Shown here one piece after another: positions 51,351 to 59,529 of a stretch of DNA of 64,000 nt. The notes below the pieces were generated by a model. It made no database searches. It had not been told where the DNA came from and was given only the letters and a program-made list of their open reading frames with translations. The translations under genes and the position numbers were made by a program. The number at the start of each line of letters is the position of its first letter. The stretch's first letter is position 1. Origin of the DNA: Magnetaquicoccus sp039908525. GTDB taxonomy: Bacteria > Pseudomonadota > Magnetococcia > Magnetococcales > Magnetaquicoccaceae. The stretch is from positions 62,001-126,000 of the forward strand of contig JAMOAY010000010.1 of assembly GCA_039908525.1 (NCBI GenBank). The letters run 5' to 3'.

Positions 51351-52913
51351 ATGGCGGAGAATCATTCATCGCACACTTTCCTCGACACCATCCTGCGTCT
51401 GGATGCCAACCCGGATGTCACCGGTTTGGTGCAGTTTGTCCAGGAGTGTGGGCACCCTGTTCAGGATCTGCTGTTGGCTGTGCCGGAACTGTTGATCCAG
51501 TGCCGCATGCGTCCGGCCTTTCTTCTGGCCATGTTCCTCAACAATAACGGCTATCGTGGCCCGGTCTTGTCCGCTGCCCTGAGCCTGGGGGGATGGTTGT
51601 TCAACAAAGAGGATGAGGAGGCAAACGGTTTGGCCCTGTTGCAGGCCCAGGCCGATCAGCTTGCTCCGGAGCAGAGGCAGTTGTTGCACGACGAGGTGTT
51701 GTCGCCGTTGCTGTCACAGTTGTTGGCGGCCGCATTCGAGCAGCAGGACAATGGGCGGATCCTGAAGATCCTGGCCATTCATCAGGCGTTGTTTCCCCGT
51801 TTTCGTACCCTGTTTGACTGGCAGGCGCCGGTGCCCACCCTTTCCCTGGAGGAGATGCGGCGACGAGGTCGTGCCCAGGCCCGCCTGATCTCCTGCGAGC
51901 TGCCCCCGGCCGGAACGACCCGCCAACGGCGACGTGCCGTGGTTGCCATGCGGGAGCGTTTCTACTTTGGCAATCCGCTGTCCCGCCTTTCCGATTTCGG
52001 ACCCCGCATTGTTGCGGCCATGGAGGGGTATGGCTGGCAGGTCAGCGAATCCCCGTTTCGCTGTTCCACTTTGGATGAGTTGGAGGAGGATTGTCGCACC
52101 ATCGTTGATGTGTGTCGGCAACAGCAGGCGGAGTTGCTGGTGATGGATCTGAATGTCACCATCCGGGCGCCGGCGAGGGATGAGATGATCGTGCAATTGC
52201 GCCGGGACAACCCGGAGATCCGGGTGGTGGGGTGCATGATTGATGCTTTTTGTTTTACAGATGAGGTATTGATTGCGGCGACCGCCCATCTGGATCTGCT
52301 GTGGACCCGGGATGTTCCTTCCCGGCCCTTGTGGCAGAGACCGGTCATGGGCAACAAGGTGCTGAACCTGCTCTTTCCCAACGCGGGACGGTTGGGTGGC
52401 ACGGAACGGCCTCTGATTCCGGAACCTCTGTTTGCGGGGGGGGTGACGGCCAAGTATGTACCCCATCGGGCCTTCTGGTTGGCCGCCACGGAACGGATGG
52501 GGTTGCCCCTGCAGTCCCGCCTCTCCACGCATCTGGAGGATGGACTCCCTCCGCTCGACAGTTTTGCGCTCTACATGCGCTCTCTGGAAGAGTCCACCTG
52601 CTGTCTCAGTCTGTCCATGCGCTACGATCAAAGCCATGTTGCGACCTTTCGCGGCTTTGAGGTGGCGCTCAGCGGCGCCCTGCTGGTGCAGGAGGCGACC
52701 GAGGAGATGCACCACTATTTTATTCCAGGGGAGCACTACCTGGAGTTTTCCAGCCTGGCCGAACTGGCGGCGGTGATCCGTTTTATTCGTGAAAACCGGG
52801 AGGAGGCCGAGGAGGTGCGCCGCAATGGCCACCGGTTTGCCCGGCAGCACTACAACGACGAGAAAATTGTGGGCTATCTGGACCGGAGGCTTTTTCATCC
52901 GGCGCAGGCATGA
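51351..52913 (+). CDS. CgeB-like glycosyltransferase (paralogue of the gene at 8767)
   Basis: A 520-residue protein with the same build as the protein at 8767: a helical N-terminal 180 residues, the linker LFDWQAPVPTLSLEEMRRRG, a Rossmann half, and a Glyco_trans_1_2 C-terminus (FRGFEVALSGALLVQEATEE; FIPGEHYLEFSSLAELAAVI; EEAEEVRRNGHRFARQHYND). It is one base shorter per length class and higher in GC than its paralogue. It stands alone after sppA and not in a sugar operon. Donor and acceptor unknown. Confidence 0.7.
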   Translation: MAENHSSHTFLDTILRLDANPDVTGLVQFVQECGHPVQDLLLAVPELLIQCRMRPAFLLAMFLNNNGYRGPVLSAALSLGGWLFNKEDEEANGLALLQAQADQLAPEQRQLLHDEVLSPLLSQLLAAAFEQQDNGRILKILAIHQALFPRFRTLFDWQAPVPTLSLEEMRRRGRAQARLISCELPPAGTTRQRRRAVVAMRERFYFGNPLSRLSDFGPRIVAAMEGYGWQVSESPFRCSTLDELEEDCRTIVDVCRQQQAELLVMDLNVTIRAPARDEMIVQLRRDNPEIRVVGCMIDAFCFTDEVLIAATAHLDLLWTRDVPSRPLWQRPVMGNKVLNLLFPNAGRLGGTERPLIPEPLFAGGVTAKYVPHRAFWLAATERMGLPLQSRLSTHLEDGLPPLDSFALYMRSLEESTCCLSLSMRYDQSHVATFRGFEVALSGALLVQEATEEMHHYFIPGEHYLEFSSLAELAAVIRFIRENREEAEEVRRNGHRFARQHYNDEKIVGYLDRRLFHPAQA

Positions 52914-52987
52914 CCGACACCCGCCTGCCGCAGGCGTGTGCTCAGGATGGGCGGGTTGTTGTCATTCGGCTGGGCTGCATCCGCTAC

Positions 52988-53845
52988 CTACCTGTCCGGG
53001 TCTGACTCGATCATTCCGTACAGCAGCTGGATCTCCGCCGGCCAGAGGGTTTCGTCGATGGTCTCCAGGATGAGGGGGATCTCGTCCAGACGCGCATCGT
53101 TGACGATCCTGCGGAACAGTTCGACCCCCAGCTTGCCCTTGCCGATACTTTCGTGCCGGTCCACCCGGCTGCCCAGGTCGGGCTTGGAGTCGTTGAGGTG
53201 CATGCCGCGAAGGTACTGCATGCCGATGAGCGCCTCAAAGCTGGCGAAGAAATCGGCATACCCCTCGGCGGTGCGGAGCTCATAGCCCGAGGTGAAGGCG
53301 TGGCAGGTATCCAGGCAGACGCCCACTCGGGATTTGTCCTCCACCCGCTGGATGAGCGCGGCGATCTGTTCCAGACGGTAACCGAGATTGGAGCCTTGCC
53401 CTGCGGTGTTCTCGATGACGGCGGTGACGCCGTTTGTCGCCTCCATGGCCCGATTCAGTGCCTCGCCAATCCGGTCCAGGCAGAGTTCCTCGGATATTTG
53501 CCGCAGATGGCTGCCTGGGTGGAAGTTCAACAGGGGCAGCCCCAACGCTGCACAGCGCTGCATCTCGTCGATAAAGGCGTGCAGCGACTTCTCCCACGCG
53601 GACGGATCGGGGTTTCCCAGGTTGATCAGGTAGCTGTCGTGGGGCAGCACATCCTGCGGGCGGTATCCCCCTGCGGCCAGGTTGGCCTGGAAGGCGTCAA
53701 TCTGCCGGGTTGTCAGGGGCGGGGAGTGCCACTGCCGCTGGTTTTTGGTGAACAGGGCGAAGGCCTTGGCCCCGATGGCCGTCGCGTTCAAAGGTGCATT
53801 CTCGATGCCCCCGCCGATGCTGACATGGGCTCCAATGCGCTTCAC
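52988..53845 (-). CDS. nfo: Endonuclease IV (AP endonuclease)
   Basis: A 285-residue TIM-barrel AP endonuclease with the zinc-binding residues in place: RIGAHVSIGGGIENAP, LLNFHPGSHL, VIENTAGQGSNLGY, GVCLDTCHAF, HLNDSKPDLGSRVDRHESI (GKG follows). It cuts 5' to abasic sites in base excision repair. The start is GTG at 53845 with GAGGG upstream; the longer open frame to 54019 is not supported. Confidence 0.94.
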   Translation of the reverse strand: MKRIGAHVSIGGGIENAPLNATAIGAKAFALFTKNQRQWHSPPLTTRQIDAFQANLAAGGYRPQDVLPHDSYLINLGNPDPSAWEKSLHAFIDEMQRCAALGLPLLNFHPGSHLRQISEELCLDRIGEALNRAMEATNGVTAVIENTAGQGSNLGYRLEQIAALIQRVEDKSRVGVCLDTCHAFTSGYELRTAEGYADFFASFEALIGMQYLRGMHLNDSKPDLGSRVDRHESIGKGKLGVELFRRIVNDARLDEIPLILETIDETLWPAEIQLLYGMIESDPDR

Positions 53846-53849
53846 AGGG

Positions 53850-54260
53850 TTACCCTCGCGCCTTTTTCTTTTTGCCCCGCTTGCCGTGTCTGCTCTTGCC
53901 GGACCGTTTTTCGACCGCTTTTTTCTGTTTTTCCTGCGGTTCCTCTTGGCCGACCTCGGCTTTGCGTGGTGCGCGTGTACAGGCCTGCCGTTCCTGCTTG
54001 GTGCTGGGCAGCATGCCATCGATCATGGTCTGAAACTCGGTCACAATGGTTTCCGGGGCCTTGTTGGGCATGGCGTCGGCACCCCTCTTGGCCGGTGTGC
54101 TGCCGGTTGGGGGCTGCGCTCTCCTCTCATTGTCCAGATCAATCGCCAGCCCTTCCTGAAACAACTGCTCATCGACGCGGGCAGACTTTTTGAGTCGTTT
54201 GCCGACAGTCTCCGGGGTGGTGTGTTGATCGGCGTTCTGCTGCTGTTTGTTTTTGTTCAT
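53850..54260 (-). CDS. Basic, low-complexity hypothetical protein
   Basis: A 136-residue, very Lys/Arg/Gln-rich protein with a basic C-terminus (SGKSRHGKRGKKKKARG). Residues about 25-50 contain an RLKKSARVDEQLFQEGLAID segment that may be a short helical unit. No family recognised. It stops four bases before nfo on the same strand. The Lys-rich tail could bind nucleic acid, but that is a guess. Confidence 0.5.
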   Translation of the reverse strand: MNKNKQQQNADQHTTPETVGKRLKKSARVDEQLFQEGLAIDLDNERRAQPPTGSTPAKRGADAMPNKAPETIVTEFQTMIDGMLPSTKQERQACTRAPRKAEVGQEEPQEKQKKAVEKRSGKSRHGKRGKKKKARG

Positions 54261-54282
54261 GGGGGGCCTCTAAGGGTTCGTG

Positions 54283-54654
54283 TCAGCGGAGGAAGAGAGA
54301 GAGGATCACCAGAAAGGAGAAGGCGATAACACTGACCACCACCCCGGAAAAGGCATCCTTTTTGACGGTGTCCATGCGTTTTTCCAACGTGGTGACCATG
54401 CGACCAGACTCTGCGGCGGCGTGCACCACATCTTTGACTTTGCCATTCAGCCCTTCGATCTCCGCCAGTTTCTTTCGGAAGGACTCCCTGTCAGCCTTTT
54501 GTGATTCGAGAAGGGTGCGCAGGGTCTCCATCAACTCGTGCACATCGGCCTCCAGTTGCTGGATGCGATGCTCTTGCTGGGTCACCACATCATGTCCTGC
54601 AGCGACGCGCTGCTGCAGATTGTTCATCGGATCGACTGCCGACTCTTCGTCCAT
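54283..54654 (-). CDS. Coiled-coil protein with C-terminal membrane anchor
   Basis: A 123-residue protein: a long coiled coil at about 12-95 (RIQQLEADVHELMETLRTLL; GLNGKVKDVVHAAAESGRMV) and a single C-terminal membrane segment (AFSGVVVSVIAFSFLVILSL). ATG 54654 has GAGGTG upstream and sits inside the mobA stop region. Tail-anchored topology suggests an envelope or chemoreceptor-like accessory role; unknown. Confidence 0.6.
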   Translation of the reverse strand: MDEESAVDPMNNLQQRVAAGHDVVTQQEHRIQQLEADVHELMETLRTLLESQKADRESFRKKLAEIEGLNGKVKDVVHAAAESGRMVTTLEKRMDTVKKDAFSGVVVSVIAFSFLVILSLFLR

Positions 54655-54656
54655 TA

Positions 54657-55343
54657 TCACACACCTCGATAATCGGTGAAACCACTGCAAGCGGCAAGGC
54701 TTGCCCTTTTTCTTGCGCACCAGAGCTCTGCGGTCTGCAAGTCCGCAGGCCGGTTGATGTTAAAAAACGGGTCTGGAGCATCACCCGACGGGGCAAACCA
54801 CACCTTGTGGTGGGGGTGATGGTGAAACCATTCCTGCAGTGACGATTCCCCTTTTGCAAGGGCAGCTGTCAGCCGCTGCGTGGCGGCGCGTGGCCACAGC
54901 GCAACCACCCAGTGACAGCGGTCGGCACTGGCGGCCACCACACACTCGGCCGGCGCCATCTGCGGCAGAGGGTGACACATCTTTTCCAGCAGATTGGCGG
55001 GCAGAAAGGGCAGATCGACGGCAACGGAGAGGATCCACTCCGCATCGGTGGCAGCAAAGGCTGCCTCCACGCCTGCCAACGGCCCCAGCCTTTCACGGCG
55101 CACGTCGGCAATGACGGGCAGGCCAAACGGCGCAAACCGATCCAGGTCGCCATGGGCACTGATCACCAAGCGGTCCAGTTGAGGCGTCAGCCGCTGCAAG
55201 ACATGCGCGAGCAGGGGACGGCCCGCCAGAGGGAGCCACGCCTTGTCCCCCTGACCTCCCATACGCCTTGCCAACCCGCCCGCCAGGATCAGACCGGTGA
55301 TGGGGGGCGGGGCGCAGCCCGTTGCCGGCAGGGAAACCTTCAT
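54657..55343 (-). CDS. mobA: Molybdenum cofactor guanylyltransferase
   Basis: A 228-residue MobA that attaches GMP to molybdopterin. It has ITGLILAGGLARRMGGQGDKAW, PLLAHVLQRLTPQLD, GPLAGVEAAF, VAVDLPFLPANLL and the C-terminal FFNINRPADL. ATG 55343 is chosen over 55361. It is coupled to the coiled-coil gene downstream. Its presence implies that bis-MGD molybdoenzymes exist in this organism. Confidence 0.92.
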   Translation of the reverse strand: MKVSLPATGCAPPPITGLILAGGLARRMGGQGDKAWLPLAGRPLLAHVLQRLTPQLDRLVISAHGDLDRFAPFGLPVIADVRRERLGPLAGVEAAFAATDAEWILSVAVDLPFLPANLLEKMCHPLPQMAPAECVVAASADRCHWVVALWPRAATQRLTAALAKGESSLQEWFHHHPHHKVWFAPSGDAPDPFFNINRPADLQTAELWCARKRASLAACSGFTDYRGV

Positions 55344-55694
55344 GGCCCGACAGCAGAACATATTTCGCTCTGGAAATCAAGCAAACAGTGTGCCTGCTCT
55401 CGATGATTCTGCGGGTCAGGTCGGTTCATGGTGTATCCTGTGCCAGTTCGTGGATGATCCCAATAGGGTGGTATTCTCTTTTGGTGAATAATGACAGGCA
55501 ATGCCGGCGTTGCTGTATCCGCTTCCCAGGAGAGTACATTGTTTGCGACCGGTTCCGCGGAATGGATTTGTATTTTTTGGGTTCAGGACAGAAATAAAAT
55601 TTGATGGACCGCCTGGGTTGTATTACATTGCAGGTGAGGTCCATATGGACAGCTCGCAGGTTCATGTTTGTATCATCTGACAGGAGGATTATCT
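55344..55694. other. Divergent intergenic region between mobA and the H-NS-like gene
   Basis: This 351-base region is more AT-rich towards the H-NS-like gene, as expected for a regulated promoter, but I could not fix a -35/-10 pair. The only firm signal is the AGGAGG ribosome-binding site at its right end. Confidence 0.5.
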
Positions 55695-56066
55695 ATGGCC
55701 AAGGAGAAGAAGACAGAGATGGATTACCAGAAAGTTCAGACGGCAATTGCAGAATTGCCCTTGGAGGAGTTGGTTGTGTTGAAAGCGGATGTGGACAACT
55801 TCATCAAGCAGCGACAGAAAGAACGCCGGAGAGAGATCTATACCCGGATGATGGAGATGGCCCAGGCGGCCGGGTTTGACTCTGCTGAGGCGTTTATTGC
55901 CTCCCAGGGCAAAACTCCCCGGAGCGACAAGGGCGTACGCCTGCCCCCCAAATATTGCAACCCCCAGAATACCAAACAGACCTGGTCCGGCAAGGGGCGC
56001 AAACCGGGCTGGGTGATCTCTCACCTCGCGAGCGGTGGACAGATGGAGACCTTGGAAATCGGTTGA
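55695..56066 (+). CDS. H-NS-family nucleoid-associated protein
   Basis: A 123-residue H-NS-like protein. The N-terminal oligomerisation helix region is about 1-60 (ELPLEELVVLKADVDNFIKQ). The DNA-binding motif is KYCNPQNTKQTWSGKGRKPGWV-like at about 92-113, with TWSGKGRKPGWV as the AT-hook-type core. It should silence AT-rich, often foreign, DNA. ATG 55695 has AGGAGG seven bases upstream. A strong hairpin lies 43 bases past the stop. Confidence 0.88.
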   Translation: MAKEKKTEMDYQKVQTAIAELPLEELVVLKADVDNFIKQRQKERRREIYTRMMEMAQAAGFDSAEAFIASQGKTPRSDKGVRLPPKYCNPQNTKQTWSGKGRKPGWVISHLASGGQMETLEIG

Positions 56067-56108
56067 CCCGCAGTGCATCTCTCTTGAGCCTCTCTGCGCA
56101 GCAAGGAC

Positions 56109-56138
56109 CGCTCCAGGGGTCGCAGGGTCCCTGGAGCG
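56109..56138. repeat. Perfect 10-bp GC hairpin after the H-NS-like gene
   Basis: CGCTCCAGGG (56109-56118) and CCCTGGAGCG (56129-56138) are exact reverse complements with a ten-base loop. The sequence resembles the CCAGGGG repeats at 10362 and 38343. It is followed by G-rich sequence and then AAAAA, not T, so it is a doubtful terminator. Confidence 0.7.
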
Positions 56139-56268
56139 GGGGAGGGGGCAAAAACAGCCGCCGGGAGTGCCCTGCCTGTGGGTGAGGGGTTGCGTTTCTT
56201 CCTGTTTTGCCAGATTATGCACGCAGGCTGTGCTTGATCAATCAGGAGAGATGGTGTAGGAGGCGTCC

Positions 56269-57162
56269 TTGCAGCACTTTGACAATCGTATCTCTACGGG
56301 TGAGGCCAGGGAGTTGTTGAACCGCCTGGAGTTGCTGACCCTGTATCACGACGGTTGGTTGTCCAGCTTTTTGCGGGCTGTTGTTTGCGGCGAACCGGTG
56401 GAGGAGGAGTATGTCTCCTGCGATTCGCACCAGACCTGCCGTTTCGGTCACTGGCTGGATCACGATATTCACGAAGCCTTGCGTCAGTCGCCCATCGTCA
56501 GTGACATTCGTCTGATCCACCAGAGCATGCACGCGGCCTATCGCGATCTCTTTCTGTTGTGGCAGGCAGAAAGGCGCATCCCGGCACATGAATACGACGA
56601 GGCCAATGTCAAGAAGATGGCCTTTCAATTGTCGGTCAGTACCCTGCAGTTCATGATCTACGACTATCTGTTCCAGGTGGACCCCCTGACCAAAACACTG
56701 AACAGAACCAAATTGCTGTCCACTTTGGAACGGGAGCGGAACCGGATCTTTGAAACCGGTGAGCATAGCGCCATCGTCATGGTGGACATCGACCATTTCA
56801 AGAGGGTGAACGACACCTACGGGCACTCCGTTGGGGATACGGTGTTGGTGCAGGTGGCTCTGTTTCTCTCCACATCGTTGCGGCCGATGGATATCATTTT
56901 TCGATATGGCGGGGAGGAGTTCCTGGTCTATTTGCCGGGTGCCGCAAAAAAAGAGTCCCTGGCCGTGCTGGAACGGGTGCGAGGTAATTTGTTTGATAAC
57001 CGGATCATGTTGGAAACGGGTGAGGAGTTGGCCATTACGGCTTCGTTCGGGGTGACCAGCCTGGACCCCAACGCCGATATCGCCACCTCTGTTGAAAAGG
57101 CGGACCAGGCGTTGTATCTTGCCAAACACGGTGGGCGGAACCGGGTGGTGTGGCTGGACTAG
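56269..57162 (+). CDS. Diguanylate cyclase with CZB zinc-binding sensor (DgcZ-like)
   Basis: A 297-residue protein. The N-terminal CZB domain has His27, Cys57 (in TCRFGHWLDHD), His84 and His88, each shifted by five from the zinc ligands of E. coli DgcZ. The GGDEF domain follows: MVDIDHFKRVNDTYGHSVGD and active site GGEEF at 214-218, with an intact inhibitory site RPMD at 205-208. It should make c-di-GMP, inhibited by zinc and product. The start is TTG at 56269, set by TAGGAGG six bases upstream; no ATG is better placed. Confidence 0.87.
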   Translation: MQHFDNRISTGEARELLNRLELLTLYHDGWLSSFLRAVVCGEPVEEEYVSCDSHQTCRFGHWLDHDIHEALRQSPIVSDIRLIHQSMHAAYRDLFLLWQAERRIPAHEYDEANVKKMAFQLSVSTLQFMIYDYLFQVDPLTKTLNRTKLLSTLERERNRIFETGEHSAIVMVDIDHFKRVNDTYGHSVGDTVLVQVALFLSTSLRPMDIIFRYGGEEFLVYLPGAAKKESLAVLERVRGNLFDNRIMLETGEELAITASFGVTSLDPNADIATSVEKADQALYLAKHGGRNRVVWLD

Positions 57163-57184
57163 AGGGTCACCGCCCGCTCCCCTT

Positions 57185-58333
57185 TCAGGCGGCGATGCGC
57201 ACCTCTTCGGTGTGCTGTGGTGGTCTGTGCAGATCCCTGCGTCTTGTTTTCAGCAGCCTGCGCAGCCGTTTGCCCAACCCCTTCTCGCCCCCGGCCGCGT
57301 GCAGAGTCTGCGGGTTGATGAAGTGGATCTCTCCCTGGCCACCGACAAGCATGCCGCCCCAGCCGGTCTGGCGGGCGCGGTTGTCGTTGTTGATGAAACG
57401 AATGCCGGGAACCTCTGCCTGCAGCTCGTAATCTGTTTGCACCTCAGAGCCGGGTTTGTGGCCGTGAATGAGGGTGGTCAAACCCAGATCCTGAAGGATG
57501 GCGGCGATCTGCTCTCCCCGGTGAATTCCGTTTGAGCTGCGCTGGTTGTAGTAGAACTTGGGGTTTTTGATGTCTCCGATGATCCGCAGGCTGCGTGCTT
57601 CCCGGAACAGAGGAAACTGGCCGGCGAAGAACACCGCGTGCAGGCGCTCATGGAACTCTTCCCGATTGACCTCTTCCCGCTGGAACTGTTTCAGGATCAT
57701 CAACAGGTCTGAGCCGGGATAACCATGCAGAAAAAGCGTGCCGTGGTCGATGTGGAGCAGGTGTTGTCGGCGGATGAACGCCAGATCTTCCCGGGTCAGG
57801 GGCGTGCGCAGCCCTTGGTCGGCCATTTGCAAAATGGACAACTCGTGGTTGCCATTCAACAGGATCAACCGGCACCCCTCCGGTATGGTCGCTTGCAAAC
57901 GCTTGAAACCATCCAGAACATGGGGATTGGGGTCCCATTTGTTGAGCCAGTCCCCGGTATGGACCACCTGGATGTTTTGCAACCCTGGCACCCAGCAGCC
58001 ATGCTGGTCACACAAACCGGCGAGACGCAGGCTCTGCAGAACGGGATGGAAATCGTTGTCGGTGTCGGAGAGGACCACCGTCCAGGGAAAACGGGTAGGT
58101 TGTGCAGGGGTCACCAGCGGTTGGGCGGTTGTGTCCGTGGCCGGGGGGGGATGAGCGACCGGCGGAACGACCGGCAACGTGGACGTTGGTGGAGTCGCAG
58201 GCAACTCTCCGGCGCGAAGATGACGCAGGATCTCCTGGAATCCTGCGCGGATGCGCTTCCAGAGCCTGCTGCTGTCCCACTCTGCCTGATGTGCGGGGAT
58301 CTGTTGTACCCACGCAGTGAGCGCGTTTTCCAC
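57185..58333 (-). CDS. Calcineurin-like metallophosphoesterase with Pro-rich N-terminal extension
   Basis: A 382-residue phosphoesterase. The metal motifs are in order: VVLSDTDNDFHPV (DxH), HTGDWLNKWDPNPH (GDxxN), LILLNGNHELS (GNHE), LFLHGYPGSD and LIHGHKPG, then FINNDNRAR. The first 90 residues are an extra helical domain and a Pro/Thr-rich linker. The start is GTG at 58333, with GGAGGG five bases upstream; the upstream frame to 58375 has no such site. It is divergent from, and paralogous to, the gene at 58559. Substrate (protein, dinucleoside polyphosphate or other) unknown. Confidence 0.8.
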   Translation of the reverse strand: MENALTAWVQQIPAHQAEWDSSRLWKRIRAGFQEILRHLRAGELPATPPTSTLPVVPPVAHPPPATDTTAQPLVTPAQPTRFPWTVVLSDTDNDFHPVLQSLRLAGLCDQHGCWVPGLQNIQVVHTGDWLNKWDPNPHVLDGFKRLQATIPEGCRLILLNGNHELSILQMADQGLRTPLTREDLAFIRRQHLLHIDHGTLFLHGYPGSDLLMILKQFQREEVNREEFHERLHAVFFAGQFPLFREARSLRIIGDIKNPKFYYNQRSSNGIHRGEQIAAILQDLGLTTLIHGHKPGSEVQTDYELQAEVPGIRFINNDNRARQTGWGGMLVGGQGEIHFINPQTLHAAGGEKGLGKRLRRLLKTRRRDLHRPPQHTEEVRIAA

Positions 58334-58416
58334 GGCAACCCTCCTTTTTTGACGCCGTCGTCCGAGGCACAACAACCGCCTGGCCGGAACATCCTGGATT
58401 TGATGTTGGCATCTAT

Positions 58417-58444
58417 TTGATAGTATGAGTTATATGCGTATTTT
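58417..58444 (+). promoter_or_regulatory. Candidate promoter in the divergent phosphoesterase spacer
   Basis: TTGATA (58417-58422), 16 bases, TATTTT (58439-58444), in an AT-rich 225-base spacer between the two divergent phosphoesterase genes. Confidence 0.35.
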
Positions 58445-58558
58445 TTGTTCCGATTTTTCCTGTTGTTGCGATACTTCAGAGCAAGATACATGCCGCACAT
58501 CCGATCTGCTTGATGAGGTTGCTGGCAGATCCATGGGTATGGATCGAGGAAATGTGCC

Positions 58559-59524
58559 ATGTTACACATGAAGCGCGCCACCACGCATGCCCCGAGGGTG
58601 CCGACCTGCACGTTGATTCTTTCTGACACGGACAATGATCTGCACTCTGTGCGATATGTGCTGTGGTTGACGGGTGTGTGTGATCGGAAAGGTCGCTGGA
58701 GGCCGGGCGCGCACCATATCCAGGTGGTGCATACCGGAGATTGGCTGAACAAATTCAATCCGAATCCTCTGGTGCTGGAGTATCTCCTTGCCTTGCAGCG
58801 GAACGCACCGGATTCGTGCGGGGTTGTCCTGCTGGTCGGCAACCATGAAGTGGAAATATTACAGCGTGCGGCACTGGGCATCCGCACCCGACTGAGTGAG
58901 GCCCATTTGCAATTTATTCGGCAGCAGAGTGTTCTGCACGTTGCCGACACCATCCTTTTTCTGCATGGCTACCCCACGGTCAACCTGCTCTCCCTTCTGC
59001 TGCAGCTCAAGCAGGAGCACGGGGAGTTGGATCTGTTCAACCAAAGATTCCGCAAGGCTTTTTATGAGGGGCGTCATGCCCTGTTCAAGGAGCGGGAAGG
59101 GTTGGAGATGATAGGCGACATCCGCCATGTCAAACAGTACTATATGCGCAACGGTGCGGGTGGCGAGCCGTATGGGGTGCGGGTCAGCCAGTTGTTGCGC
59201 CAGTTGGGTATTGACACGGTCATCCACGGTCATCGGCCCAATGTTCTGATTCAGTTGGATTATGAACTGCATGATGTGGTGCCGGGCATCCGCATCATCA
59301 ACAACGACAACAAGGCCAGCATGACCGGATTTGGGGCAGCGGTGGTTGACCACAGGGGGTATGTGCGCTTTATCAACCCCAAGGCGATGCATGTGTTGGG
59401 CGGCGAACGGGCCTTCCGCAAGCAGATATGCCGTGTTCTGGGTACGGGAAAACACACGCGCCCCCACCGTTTGCCAACGGATCACGAGGCCGTCCTGGGT
59501 GCAGTCTCCCAGGCCGAGTGCTGA
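58559..59524 (+). CDS. Calcineurin-like metallophosphoesterase (paralogue of the gene at 57185)
   Basis: A 321-residue protein with the same motifs as its divergent neighbour: LILSDTDNDLHSV, HTGDWLNKFNPNPL, VLLVGNHEVEI, LFLHGYPT and VIHGHRPN, then RIINNDNKAS. It lacks the Pro-rich N-terminal extension. ATG 58559 follows GAGGA; ATG 58568 is an alternative. Its stop lies five bases before the uvrB ATG, so it may be read with uvrB. Confidence 0.8.
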   Translation: MLHMKRATTHAPRVPTCTLILSDTDNDLHSVRYVLWLTGVCDRKGRWRPGAHHIQVVHTGDWLNKFNPNPLVLEYLLALQRNAPDSCGVVLLVGNHEVEILQRAALGIRTRLSEAHLQFIRQQSVLHVADTILFLHGYPTVNLLSLLLQLKQEHGELDLFNQRFRKAFYEGRHALFKEREGLEMIGDIRHVKQYYMRNGAGGEPYGVRVSQLLRQLGIDTVIHGHRPNVLIQLDYELHDVVPGIRIINNDNKASMTGFGAAVVDHRGYVRFINPKAMHVLGGERAFRKQICRVLGTGKHTRPHRLPTDHEAVLGAVSQAEC

Positions 59525-59529
59525 GGGGT

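Noticed and set aside
52922..52936. Six-bp GC hairpin between the CgeB-like gene and nfo
   Set aside because: Short stem and no T-run; not enough to call a terminator.
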